A model generated the notes under the pieces. That model did no database searches. It was not told the origin of the DNA and was given only the letters and a program-made list of their open reading frames with translations. From NCBI RefSeq assembly GCF_964355755.1, contig NC_092679.1, positions 11,956,932 to 12,020,931 on the forward strand: a stretch of 64,000 nucleotides of DNA, read 5' to 3'. The DNA is from Antedon mediterranea. Lineage: Eukaryota; Echinodermata; Crinoidea; Comatulida; Antedonidae. Positions 23,568-35,390 of the stretch are shown here, in pieces. Position numbers and translations under genes: made by a program. How positions within the stretch are numbered: the first letter of the stretch is position 1; each line of letters begins with the position of its first letter.

Positions 23568-26500
23568 CTTAAAATAAGCAAACAAATATGTTAATTCATA
23601 TCATTTATGTTGACTTTAGATACATGTCTAATGTTTTATCAGCAGTATTAAACCAAACATTTTGAATCACCATCTAATACAGTAGACAAAGGCTAGGTTA
23701 TATAAGGACACACCCACAGACCATGACAAAAAGATGTCATTGATTGGAGTCAAATTAAATTAGATGTATTGTCCCCCTGAAAAAATAGTTTAAACAATTT
23801 TTTTGCTGAATATGCCATTATAATGTCACATAATAGTTATCCACTTTGACCAAAAATGGGATGATAAAAAAAATTAAATACTTGAAAAAAAACTATATAG
23901 TACAGGAAAACTATGAAATATGGTTGAAAAAATTGCAACAGAATTTATTTCACCACAATGCATTTCTATAAGGTCCCTATATGAACATACTAAAAGTCTA
24001 GAAAAATCCAGGTAGGGGAAATAGGTTTTTTTAAACAAAATGGCCGCCAATGGCGAAAATTCCTAAAAAAGGACAAAAAAACATAAATGATAGATCTAAT
24101 TACCACTTTATAATAGTTTTTACAATGGTTTATATATTTCTTTACAATTTCGAAGATCTGACCTACAATAAACACATTATTTTAAGTGCTGTTAATTAGA
24201 AAATGGCCGAAAAACAAATGTTTAAGTATCTAGATATATCCCTATTGTTATAATAATATATAAAACGCAGTCCTTCCTATATAAGACATAGGATTACGGT
24301 GTCTATTAATAAATCAGTTCATTCACATTTGTACTGTTATAACAATATATTACAACATTGGTGGTGCCAGTGGGGAGGGGTATAGGGATGGGAGATCAAA
24401 TGAGAAGGGTGAGGGAGTCTGTCCGTCCCCCCATCCCCTCTCCACAATTGGCTATTTTTTATGTAGACAATATGATGATATTTCCTAATATAAAACAATA
24501 CCCCATTGAGTGCTGTTTCAAGGATTTTCATTTTTAAAAGTGAGTAAAACTACCCTTTACCGGTATAATATTATCGGCCCAGCCAATTGATGCGGGTTGC
24601 GCTCTCCACCCCTCCCCACCCCCCTCCCCCTCATCGGGAAAATCCTTGCGCCACAATCTATTACCGTATTTATTCGGATAAACGCTACATTTAGAAAAAT
24701 CGAATAAATGCCCCCCTCCCCCTCCATAGGACATCATTTTGAATAACCTACGCCACCGCACCCCCTCCCCTGCTCCCATCGGACATCATTTTGAATTTAT
24801 TTCCTCGAATGTACGCCCCGCCAGATGCATATTATACACAATATTGTATTTTAACACATCTCTATTTGTAATAGAATTCACTGAATGGTGTTGTATTTGT
24901 TCATATCTAAAGGGTGTATTTATTTGATTATACACGTCGTTTCCCACATTACACCCCCAAAAATATACGCCTCTCCGAATAAACTCCTCACGACGATTAC
25001 ACTCCCCCACTACCCTCCTTAAAAATCAACCACCAAGGGCATTTATTTAAATAAATGCGGTAATTTCACTTTCATCTTGTCAGTATCTCATCCTCCATCT
25101 ATTGGTGGGGAATTGAGCATGTGCTGATGCCGTGGCATTCTTAAAAAATAGTGGAGCAGCAGTCCAAACCATATTTTCTGCAACGGCAATTCATTTTACT
25201 ACAACCTTATTTATAGGTACATCTAATCAACTTTAATAGTTTCTCTGGTGCTGGTAGTCAATTTGTCATCAATACTTTCCATCCCCAGTCTGTGGGTTGA
25301 AGAGTATTTCCTATCCACTGCTATACCTGGTAATAAAGACTCACGAAATGAAATTTTGCAGCAAGGGAATAGATTTGCTTTTTGCAACTTTCTCAAAGTA
25401 AAGAGGCTGTCTAAAGTCTCCATTGACTTCCCTCCATAATATATAGGTACCAATGCCAAATTCCTGATGCAATGTTTTCTTTTTTTTTTGGAAACTGTTT
25501 GGTTTACAGAATTTGACATACAACTCCTACTGTGATGTGATGATTTTTAAGACCAACACCTTTTCCTAAACCAAATTTACTTACGGCCCATAATTATAGC
25601 CTTTAAACACAATAGTAACAAACATACATGGTACATAATAAGTGTCTTTAAATGTTGCTGTTTCGGGCCAAGAGGTTTGATGTAGCAAACAGTGGGCAGT
25701 GAGATGAAGGTTTCTGAGTAGTCTAGCAGTGTGTATGGAGTCAATGGAGTAAAAGAGGGCTGCAGGAAAAGTATAAGATTTTTTTTTTGACCAAATGATG
25801 CATTGTGTATGACTGTCTCACATAGATGATGAAATAGTATATGTGAGGGAATGTGCACTGCTTCTTTATTGATGAATATGGTTGGTTTGACCCATGTGTT
25901 CTTTCCTCTTAAATTTATATTCTGTCACGGTTGCTTCATTTATTGATTTAATACTGTATGTTCTCGATGGGGGAGCACTGTGAATGCATGTAAAGTCTGT
26001 CCTTGGTGTGAAGCTCTGTAAAAATTAGTTTGCTTTTTATACATGGAATCCAGGGATATGATACTACATCCCATCTATTTGGTATAGGAAAAGGTCTTAA
26101 AAAGTCTTAACACCTGGGCAGTAGTATGCTTACAAACTCTGTAAAACCAAACGTCTCCAAAAAAAAAAGAAACCATCGCATCAGAGGAATTGGCATTGGT
26201 AGCTATACTGTATGGAGGAGGAATACGTTCTGGGAGAAAGTAGCAAAAAGCAAAACAGCACTTGAAATAAAGTCTATTCCCCCTACAACAAATGCTGCAA
26301 AATGTCATTCCCTGTGTGTATATTACCATGGTACAGCAGTGGATAGAAAGTACTCTTCAACCCACAGACTGGAGGATGGAAAGTTACAAATGGCGTGATG
26401 TGTCCATTGATGACAAATTTACCACCAGTACCACTGTTTGTGACGAATACCACGGCATCAGCACATGCTTAATTCCTACCTATAGACAGAGGATGATAAC

Positions 26501-29500
26501 TGGACAATGAAAATGAATGGATTAATAGATTCTAAGATTGTATAATTCTATTGTTGTGACAGTAAAAATGTAAATGAACTGTTTTATTAGACACCGTAGT
26601 CCTGCATTATAATGCATAGGACTACGTTGTCTATTATTATAACCGTGGTGATATCTTGATACTTAAATGTGTGTTTTTGTTGCTAAATAGCATTTAAATT
26701 AATATGTATATTGCAGTTTAAATGTTTGACACTAAGAAATATAAAAAGCATTATAAAAACTGCTATCAAGTGGTAATTAGATATAAAATATATGTTTTTT
26801 GTTCATTTTTAGACATTTTTCGCCATTGGCGGCCATTTTGTTTAAAAAAACCTATTTCCCCTACCTGGATTTTTCTAGACTTTTAGTATGTTCATATAGG
26901 GACCTTATAGAAATGCATTGTGGTGAAAAAAATTCTGTTGCAATTTTTTCAACCTTTTACTGATTCTGAGCATATCTTTCCTCTACTAATAATTTACACA
27001 AAAAATAGTCAAATTGGCTGCCAGCCAATGGACTTTTGGTTGATTTTAACCATTTATTTTGTCATTGTGTCAAGTGAAAACATTATTTTTTTATCGTATT
27101 TCTTTCTACGGAAGTAATTAACTGTATTAAAACTACAAAATAAACTATTCAAAATCTGATTTAATTACTCTTTATTTTTCATGTTTTAATTGTAATTTTT
27201 TAAAAATATTAGAAATAAAAAAGGATGTAGACAAACAATCTGGCCTGGCGGAAAAAAAGGTATTTTCAAAGAAAGTACCATACTGGATAAGCCCACCCCC
27301 AACTTTTGGCTAATTTTCACATCCACCTACCGTTTATTATATCAAGCTAGGCTAATATTAGCTAGGCTATATCATATGTTTTGTTCACACTCCATCCATT
27401 GCTTTTAAATTGAATGTTTAAAATAAGATATTCTACGATAAATGACACGAACTATAAGTTTAATTTTTCGATGCTCTACACTTCGTGTATAGGCAGCGTG
27501 AGACTCGTATGGTCGTAAAAACAAATGGGCCACCGAAAATGGTAAATAAATACACAGTACAGTATATTACAAAACCAGTGCATGGGCCCGGATTAATTTT
27601 GTATACAATTTTTTGTGTGCCTGGTTGCACACTGTAAAATAATATCTTAGAATTCCAGCAAATTATGTGCTGTTTTTGACGATCTGCATTTTTGGATCCT
27701 TGGGTACAAGTCCACCCCCCAAACTTCACGTGATTTCATGTTCAAGGGGGGTTTCTTCTTTTGATTATTACTTTTTTTAAATCCGACCTTCCTGTGAACT
27801 TAAAGTGTTCTCCCCAAATTACATTCAGGTAAGTTTTAAAATGTTGAGATATCCCATTTCACAAGAAATCCATAGACCATATCCAAGTAGTAAGCCTACC
27901 TGGTTTAACAATACGGCACCAATCTTCAACACAATCTGGTTCTAAATGCCCAGGAGCAAAACAACCACAACACACCAAACCATCATATGTATCTAAAGAA
28001 CATAAAAGTAGGGAATTCAGAAAGAAAACAAAGACAAAAATGTTTCTTATTATTTTCCATTTTTCCAAATTTATATGTGGAATATACACATTATTAGTGA
28101 GCTTTTGCATCGAAACAATACAAAAGATTCTGTTAATGCATATAAGCCAAGTATACCTGCACTGTTTCTTTCATCATCAGGACTGTATTGGTAGATATAT
28201 TTAATGTTTATTTATTTATTTGTTCTTTCTTTTAATTGAACACTTTCAATACAAAATTTACTGATTTTCAAAGTGGTTCAGTAAATACAACATATAACAC
28301 AAATCAATTAGTATTAAAATCAAAAAGAACAAAGAAAAGAAATATAAAACTATCTACAATTGTAAATGTAAAAAAGGTATGCATATGTTGGTTAGAGTGA
28401 AGATTTGAAAGTTGGAACTTGGCACATGTCTCCTTTTGTCTACCACTACTAATTAAAATTGTTGCTTCTTACTGTACCTGTTTCTATACTAAGTTTCCCT
28501 GTAGTAATGAATTCTTGAATGAAATTTGTATATGCTTTACAAGATTTTGCCTTCTCTAGTGATACACTGGATGCATCGAGTGCATGGAAGTCTGTGTACC
28601 CTAACTCTTTAATCTGGTAATAAACGAAAATTGATTGTATGATAATAATAGGTTGAAAACAGTTTTTCTTTATAAACTATTCTTTGTAATGAATCTATTT
28701 TTTTTTAATATAATGCTCTTGATTATAATGCCACAAGAAATTATATTAAATGAAACACTTTTGGAATTTAAATTTTATTGATTATGTTCTTTTTATTGTA
28801 AAGCTGCTTTATTTTTTTTAACGTATGATATTTATACCTCCAAACTAAATAAAAGGAACATACATGTATGCCTAGAAGACCGGTACCAGATCCACAATCC
28901 AAGTAACTGGAGTTGATGGCTGTAAAATATCTCTTCATATATTCTGCAGCTATTTGCGGTCCAGTAAAACCATACACTTCCATGTCCTTAAAAATATAAC
29001 ATTTACCATTTCTTATTCTCGTAATCACGGATGAAGGGTGGTCTTGAAGCTTGGTTTACAAAATCAAAATAACTTTAGATATATTGTAACACTAACAGTG
29101 TAAATCTGGTTTTAAACTTATTTCTGCAAATCAATATTTGGTATGCTGGTGGTAATAATAATCATTTTCAGTAGGTTGTACAAATGTCCCATTTCTGGAA
29201 GTGCTGTGCATGTGAGTTTCCCAGGGTGGTGTGGGGGGGGGGGGGTTATGGGGGGATGGGGTCGTCTGGTGATGGGGTGAGGCGTGAGCTAAGGGAGCTT
29301 TTTACAACTAAAATAAAAATATGAACTTCTCTTATATCTATTTTTGACAAGACTAAGGCATATTAAAATTTTGCCTGCCGGCGTTATAACATATATTTAT
29401 CTTATAATATTATTTACCTGGTCATATGTTTTTGCCCAGGTATCATAGTGTGAAATTCGTTCATTTATACCAACGTCTTCTGACAAAACATTTTTTAAGC

Positions 29501-29580
29501 TGGAATGTCTAGTATCACTTGTATATTGTCCAGGTTCTGATTTTGACGTCATCCTTTGTCTTCCAAGGTAAAAGTAATTT
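23380..29580 (-). CDS. METTL27: METTL27 (WBSCR27)-like methyltransferase, complete, 5 coding exons, 224 aa
   Basis: Coding exons in transcript order: 29552-29418, 28986-28864, 28613-28478, 27992-27900 and 23567-23380 (675 nt with stop). The start is ATG at 29552 in an exon whose acceptor (ttttgcag) lies just upstream at 29581, so at least one 5' UTR exon lies further up. Class I SAM-dependent methyltransferase fold: motif I LDCGSGTGLLG (about residue 78), acidic segment ALDAS, TYDGLVCCGCFAPGHL and RIVKPDG. The C-terminus (GAFQKRVDEGKWELV...VFVFKIK) matches the METTL27 family, whose human member is about 245 aa. The substrate is unknown. Splice phases agree at all four joins. AATAAA overlaps the stop codon. 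Confidence 0.87.
23922..26954. mobile_element. 3-kb inverted-repeat (foldback) element in the last METTL27 intron
   Basis: The outer arms begin ggttgaaaaaattgcaac at the left and end gttgcaattttttcaacc at the right. The right arm is continuous from about 26,080 to 26,954. The left arm is its inverse in two pieces, 23,922-24,355 and about 25,060-25,575, interrupted by about 700 bp that includes a MITE. The loop between arms is about 500 bp. Arm matches are long but diverged, with many substitutions and small indels. No transposase or long ORF was seen. No convincing target duplication was found, so it could also be two opposed copies of one repeat. Confidence 0.7.
24661..25063. mobile_element. 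MITE with TTACCG(T/C)ATTTATT termini, inside the left foldback arm
   Basis: It begins ttaccgtatttattcgg and ends aaataaatgcggtaa. The interior has repeated aataaa(c/t)gc-type tracts and C-rich runs (ccccctccccctcc). A related stretch (ttcaaataaacgcctcgc) is seen at 50,025-50,070. Non-autonomous by structure. Confidence 0.6.
27900..27992 (-). CDS. METTL27: METTL27-like exon 4
   Basis: The acceptor ttctttag is followed by TYDGLVCCGCFAPGHLEP and WCRIVKP; the donor is gtaggc. It enters and leaves in phase 1. The Asp completed across each junction fits the family pattern. Confidence 0.87.
28478..28613 (-). CDS. METTL27: METTL27-like exon 3
   Basis: The acceptor ttaccag ends at 28614 and the donor is gtacag. 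It encodes ELGYTDFHALDASSVSLEKA (motif II with its acidic residue) and FIQEFI, and leaves one base (phase 1) for the next exon. Confidence 0.86.
28864..28986 (-). CDS. METTL27: METTL27-like exon 2, SAM-binding motif I
   Basis: 41 codons, phase 0 at both ends, acceptor taag and donor gtatgt. It encodes YGFTGPQIAAEYM and the Gly-rich LDCGSGTGLLG, which contacts S-adenosylmethionine in class I methyltransferases. Confidence 0.88.
29219..29282 (+). other. G-rich tract with quadruplex potential in a METTL27 intron
   Basis: Several runs of three or more G within about 60 bases (ggg, a run of about 13 G, gggggg, gggg, gggg) on the plus strand. The transcript of this minus-strand gene would be C-rich here. 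Confidence 0.6.
29418..29580 (-). CDS. METTL27: METTL27-like exon 1 (start codon at 29552)
   Basis: 28 bp of 5' UTR follow an acceptor, then 45 codons ending YDTWAKTYDQ, the start of the methyltransferase fold. The donor gtaaataat begins at 29417 and the exon ends in phase 0. Confidence 0.83.
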
Positions 29581-29599
29581 CTGCAAAAGAGTATCAAAG

Positions 29600-32026
29600 G
29601 AACTTTAAATAGACAAAACTTACCAAAACCAATCTCAACAAAAAAAGAAAATGACTTTAAAAAATTCTTCTAGAAAAGATTAGCCTAGATATGCTAAATA
29701 ATGACAAATAATAAAAATAATTCCATATTTTCCAATTCCAATTACATAGGCCCTACTACGATTATGGATAATCTATACAACAAATTACAATTAAAAATAG
29801 CAACAAAAAAAATCTAAATCTAACTAGAATTTAATTAGTCACTTTGACCAATTATAGGTGATCATTTTAATAAATTAATTTTTTTTAAACATGCACGTAC
29901 GTTAACATACGATCAGAAAATGCTGATGTATGACATCCTATTATACGCTTATAGTGCTGAGTTGTGCCTATTATGCCATATACTATACTGTATATCTATA
30001 TACAGGGTAGCATGGAAATGGACTCAAATTTGGTGAATGTACCAAGAAAGATGAGTAGTATGCAATTTGTACAAGAAATTCGTATTTTTTACGCTTTCTA
30101 TGTACGCACGCAAAAAAACGTGTTTTTGTGCAGTAATATTTTGAAACCCGCAATTAATGGCCTAATGAGATATTATAGTGAACTAAGTCTCATTATGATA
30201 AAGATATTGTGAAATTTTTGTAATCATTGACATTAAACTTTTTGAGATATTTGTTACACAAAATCTGTACAGAAAGGAAGAAATAATAAAGATTTCATAC
30301 AAAATTACAATAACAATAGTACTAGTAGTAGTAATAGTGATCATTTGATTCTAAATGATTGTATGAATGATGTGACCCGATCTGGCAAAACCCTCTCTTT
30401 GTCGGCATCTATATATAAATTTACGTAAGGGCAAAATTCGGTAAATCGCGCCTTACTTCTAGAATTTTCACTCAATGGTATATAAAGTTGGTTCGTACTT
30501 TCGGTACTGATTTTAACCACCTGATGTAACCCTGTTTACTAATTAAATTAAGTTAGATAATTAGGTATTGACGATTAAAACGAATTTAGGTTCAACGATT
30601 TGCCCCAAATAGGGGTGTTTTCCGATCGTGGTATACACTGTCTAATGGATGTCCATCTTGAAAAATACCCGCCACAAAAATGTGAGGTGGCTTCGCATTT
30701 TCCTATCTCCTCCTACGATAATTGTTTTTAATAGCTGAAAACCGGTTGAACAGCTAGAGTACACCATCATAATGTTGAAGACAGGCCGATTTTCTTTAAA
30801 AAATACTATTTTGATAGATTTAATATACGATTATACAAATGTATTGATTTGCGATGAATGGAACATCCCAATCTCTCAGTCTGCCAGAGTTTGGTTTAAC
30901 ACAAGTACTGTAGGTAAATTTATGAGCCCTTGGTTTAACACATACGGTAGGTAAATATATGGGCCCTTTGAGAATAAACTTGCAATACTTTGACAATACT
31001 GTAAATAACTATTTTTGGAACTCATTTGAATCGAAAATTTCTTACTGTGAATGTTCGTCCTGTTAGATAATAATAAACTGATAGATATATAAACACATTA
31101 TTATATACAAATACACTTTATACTGACAGTTCCTTCTCAACGTTTGTATTAATTAATAATTACCAAAAATATAAACGTTGTAGTGGTGTATCGTGACATG
31201 TACTTTAATATTTCAATCGATTATGACAGTGACAGTTTTAACAAAGTATTAAATCGCAAATGTTTTACTGTATTTAGAGGTATATTATGTATAGGCTTAT
31301 AAAACATGAACAAAATATTTCGTTACTGAGTGGATAAAGAATATATTTAAAAATTGTTCCTCTTTGTACCTATCCGCTTTCCCATCCCTCAACCCTAATG
31401 TTACATACAAAACACAAATTGGGTTTCTTATGAGTCCAAATCAAAAATTTGGACTCATTTTGTGAAAAGTTTCTCCTTCGGAAGTAATTCCCAGGGTGCT
31501 AATTTTAGTTTACTACATAAATCATCGTGTCTATTTATTCGTTTCTGTAAACGACAATGTATTATAGTCCTGCGGTACGTACATTTGAAATCGCCAGTTT
31601 TGTTACGCTGAAATTACTGTAGGCCTATATTCGAGAACCATCTGTGGGCACGACCTAGATGGTACGCGAGCGAAGCGAGCGTACCATCTAGTTTTCAAAA
31701 TTCACGTAGGCCTAATCAGTCAAAATACGTCCAAATCGACTATAGGGTAGGCTAGGCCTACAGTTTAGGCACCAATTTGACTGGATGAATACTGACGAAG
31801 GACCACATAGTGCGTATTATTCGCTAAACATTACAACATTATACATATCTCACTCAGTCTGTTTTATTTTTTACACTCTTTAATTATTATTTATTAGATA
31901 TTTTAACATTAAAACTTGTCATTTGATGGTTAATTAACTGTTTTTAATTAAAATTCACAGGTAGTTTACGTACGTGGATCGGGACGTGGATTTTATGGCT
32001 ACGATCGACAGTCGAGTAGAAGTTCT
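29600..32026. other. Upstream flank of METTL27, no coding segment recognised
   Basis: Probable promoter or 5' UTR region of the minus-strand METTL27-like gene, but no core element could be assigned. It contains a two-copy direct repeat of about 40 bp near 30,890-30,955 (ttggtttaacaca...), a hairpin at 31,430-31,462 (gagtccaaat / atttggactc) and the perfect hairpin listed at 31,655. Confidence 0.4.
31655..31691. repeat. Perfect hairpin, 13-bp arms
   Basis: ctagatggtacgc and gcgtaccatctag are exact complements around an 11-base loop that is itself near-palindromic (gagcgaagcga). In a GC-richer patch of an AT-rich flank. Function unknown. Confidence 0.7.
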
Positions 32027-32039
32027 TTGGTAGTACCAA

Positions 32040-35000
32040 AGAATATATATCACAAGAATGAGTATTCCGCGATTTTCCCTGTAACAGTAATATTGTCCAT
32101 GTGGTAGGGCGCCGCCATAATAGTCCAGATCCCTATGTATTTTCGTGTGCAGATCATGGGGAAAGTGTAAACATTGTGTTTTATGAATATTTGAATCATG
32201 CTGGTTATAAAAACCCATGTTGTCAAATTTCTAAAATTCATCTTTGACCTCTGACCTCAATTTGAATGTTTTGACCCATTGAAAACAAAATGGTCATATC
32301 TTTGCAACGCTTATTTTAAATGAAATAATTTTAGTGTCAAATTATTTGGGAGATGCATATTAATATTCGTTCTAATGGAAAAGTTTGTCCAAAAATGGCC
32401 GGAAGTATGATTTTTGGCATTTTTGACCTTTGACCTACATATCAAATAACTCCGTAACTAACAGTTGGACAAACTTTAAATAGGGCTCAAATTAATCTGA
32501 AGATATATATTTCTATTCAGTCTAATAAGAACTTTTTCGAGAAAATGACCCAAAATCTTCTTATTGACCTTTGACCTGTACAGGTAGTACACATTCCTAC
32601 AGTCTTAAAAACTATTGGCCGTAAAAGGTTTTTTTTTGTGAAATTGTTCGAAAAATTTACATTTATATGTTGTATAATAACAATATTTTATAGAAATGTA
32701 AAAGAATTCTATTTATGATAACTAACTTTGTAATATATTAACATCACTAGCATTTGTTAAAATATTAAAATGTGTTATATTTGCTGATTTTAAGCACTTC
32801 ACATGAATTTATCAGAATTACGTGTATTTAAATATAAAGTTTTATTTTTTTGACATAAAGAAAATTTAATTATCTATCAAATAAGACTATTTTCAAATTA
32901 TTATGGCTAAAACTTAATTTGATACAGGCAAAAAGGTGTATTTTTTTACTTGTGTGAACAGCGCCCTCAATCTTAATTTTTCCCTCAAAATACCACATTT
33001 TTATGTGGTTTCATAAATTTAACAGGTTATAACTTTGTTTTAAAGATTATTTACAGTAACCTGTAATTTACATACCACTTTTATAACGTACTAGGTCAGT
33101 TTCTGAAAAAAAATGAGAAAAATATTTTGATAGCTTGATATTTTTGTTGAGGTTATTACATGATACACACCAAAAAATATTTTAATTTTGAGCTAAAAGT
33201 CCATCTTTTTGGTTTAATAAAAGCTATCTAGCAGATATTAATACACAAAATTCATATTTTATTGGATAGATATTATGATTATCTTTCCAATAAAATATGC
33301 TGTTTGTGTAAGAATGTCTGTACAAGATTGTTGTACTGAACTAAAAACATGGATTTTTAGCACAAAATCAAAATCTTTTTTAGCGTGTACCATGTAAAAA
33401 CCTTAAGAAAAATATCAAGCAATAAAAATATTTTTTCATTTTATCTCAGAAACTTACTTAGTATATGGTAGAAGGGGTATGTGAGTTACACTTCACTGAC
33501 AACAAATCTTTTAAAAAGTTACAACCCACTAAGTTTATGAAACCACATAAAAATGTGGTATTTTGAAAGGAAAATGAAGATTGAGGGCGCTGTTCACACA
33601 AGTAAAAAAAATACACCTTTTTGCCTGTATCTAATTATGTTTTAGCCATAATAATTTGAAAATAGTCTTATTTGATAGATAATTAAATTTTCTTTATGTC
33701 AAAAAAATAAAACTTTATATTTAAATACACGTAATTCTGATAAATTCATGTGAAGTGCTTAAAATCAGCAAATATAACACATTTTAATATTTTAACAAAT
33801 GCTAGTGATGTTAATATATTACAAAGTTAGTTATCATAAATAGAATTCTTTTACATTTCTATAAAATATTGTTATTATACAACATATAAATGTAAATTTT
33901 TCGAACAATTTCACAAAAAAAAAACCTTTTACGGCCAATAGTTTTTAAGACTGTAGGAATGTGTACTACCTGTACAGGTCAAAGGTCAATAAGAAGATTT
34001 TGGGTCATTTTCTCGAAAAAGTTCTTATTAGACTGAATAGAAATATATATCTTCAGATTAATTTGAGCCCTATTTAAAATTTGTCCAACTGTTAGTTACG
34101 GAGTTATTTGATATGTAGGTCAAAGGTCAAAAATGCAAAAATCATACTTCCGGCCATTTTTGGACAAACTTTTCCATTAGAACGAATATTAATATGCATC
34201 TCCCAAATAATTTGACACTAAAATTATTTCATTTAAAATAAGCGTTGCAAAGATATGACCATTTTGTTTTCAATGGGTCAAAACATTCAAATTGAGGTCA
34301 GAGGTCAAAGATGAACTTTAGAAATTTGACAACATGGGTTTTTATAACCAGCATGATTCAATTATTCATAAAACACAATGTTTACACTTTCCCCATGATC
34401 TGCACACGAAGGCACTTTTTTTGACATAGGGATCTGGACTATAAGTGTGGATGTATCTGGGATGTATACAACTTTTTGTGACGGTTTCACTAATCAAAGG
34501 CTGGACCACCGGTAGTATTTTCATGATAAAAAATGTTATCAACTACATGCCAACATCATGTTAAATACTATTTGAATATTTAATTGTTCGTTTTATGCAA
34601 TTTATTTAGTAAAAACTGCCGTATAAACAGTTTGCTTTATCAACCGGGCGCTACGATAGCGTGACCGGGCGTGTTGGTGTTTACGCGTTTTCACGTAGGA
34701 TAGTTTAATAATATTCCTATATTTAACTTGTTTCTGGTAAAACAAATAAATGTTAATGACATTTAACATTTTTTCCTATTAATAACATGTATCTTATACT
34801 AATTTATATCATAAAAACAATACTTAATTTACCGGGCGTAGAGTAGTACACGGCAATGGTAAAGAATAGGCCGTGCTGAGCAACGATTCATTGATTTTTG
34901 GTGTTGCTGTGTTAGGCCTTTTTTGTGAACTAAATTAGCATGTTAGTAAATAATTGTCTGTAAAAGTGAATGTACACTAGTTTGTTAATAAATATTTATT

Positions 35001-35194
35001 ATAAAATAATTTACAATTGCAAAAACTATTATCATAATTCTATTTAATGTGACATGTATAATATCTATTAAATCAAGTCTTATTTAGTATGTATACATCC
35101 GCCCTTATGAGGGCGGGCATCACTCTCTGGAGCTCTCTGTTACAAATTTCTCATGCAAAAATCGCGGAATACTCATTCTTGTGATATATATTCT
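32040..35194. mobile_element. 3.15-kb foldback DNA element with TIRs and a direct repeat flank
   Basis: The termini agaatatatatcacaagaat and attcttgtgatatatattct are exact inverse copies, continuing for about 37 bp (gagtattccgcgattt). The 13 bp ttggtagtaccaa occurs directly at both edges (32,027-32,039 and 35,195-35,207). Since that 13-mer is palindromic except for its centre, the true target duplication may be shorter. Inside lies a 2.3 kb palindrome (32,117-34,445). No transposase ORF was recognised. Confidence 0.78.
32117..34445. repeat. 2.3-kb palindrome with arms of about 1.15 kb
   Basis: The left arm (from tagtccagatccctatg) and right arm (to catagggatctggacta) are inverse copies meeting near 33,280 with almost no spacer. 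The outer 880 bp or so of each arm are nearly identical; the inner 280 bp are more diverged. Each arm carries two copies of tgacctttgacct. Confidence 0.85.
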
Positions 35195-35390
35195 TTGGTA
35201 GTACCAACATTACATTAGTAATACGTTGCATGCTCCGCCTACTTTATGTTTATTCAACAAATGTTATGCATCACTAACTCTCGCTTCTTTTCCGTGATAC
35301 AGAATATTATTACTGTATTAGTAATTACGGTGGCTGATGATTTCCGCCAATAATAATAATTTATAATAGCACGGCGTTATAACGACGTAA

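Noticed and set aside
24534-25010. Minus-strand ORFs of 74-81 aa
   Set aside because: They fall in the C-rich MITE within the foldback arm, with no domain and no splice support.
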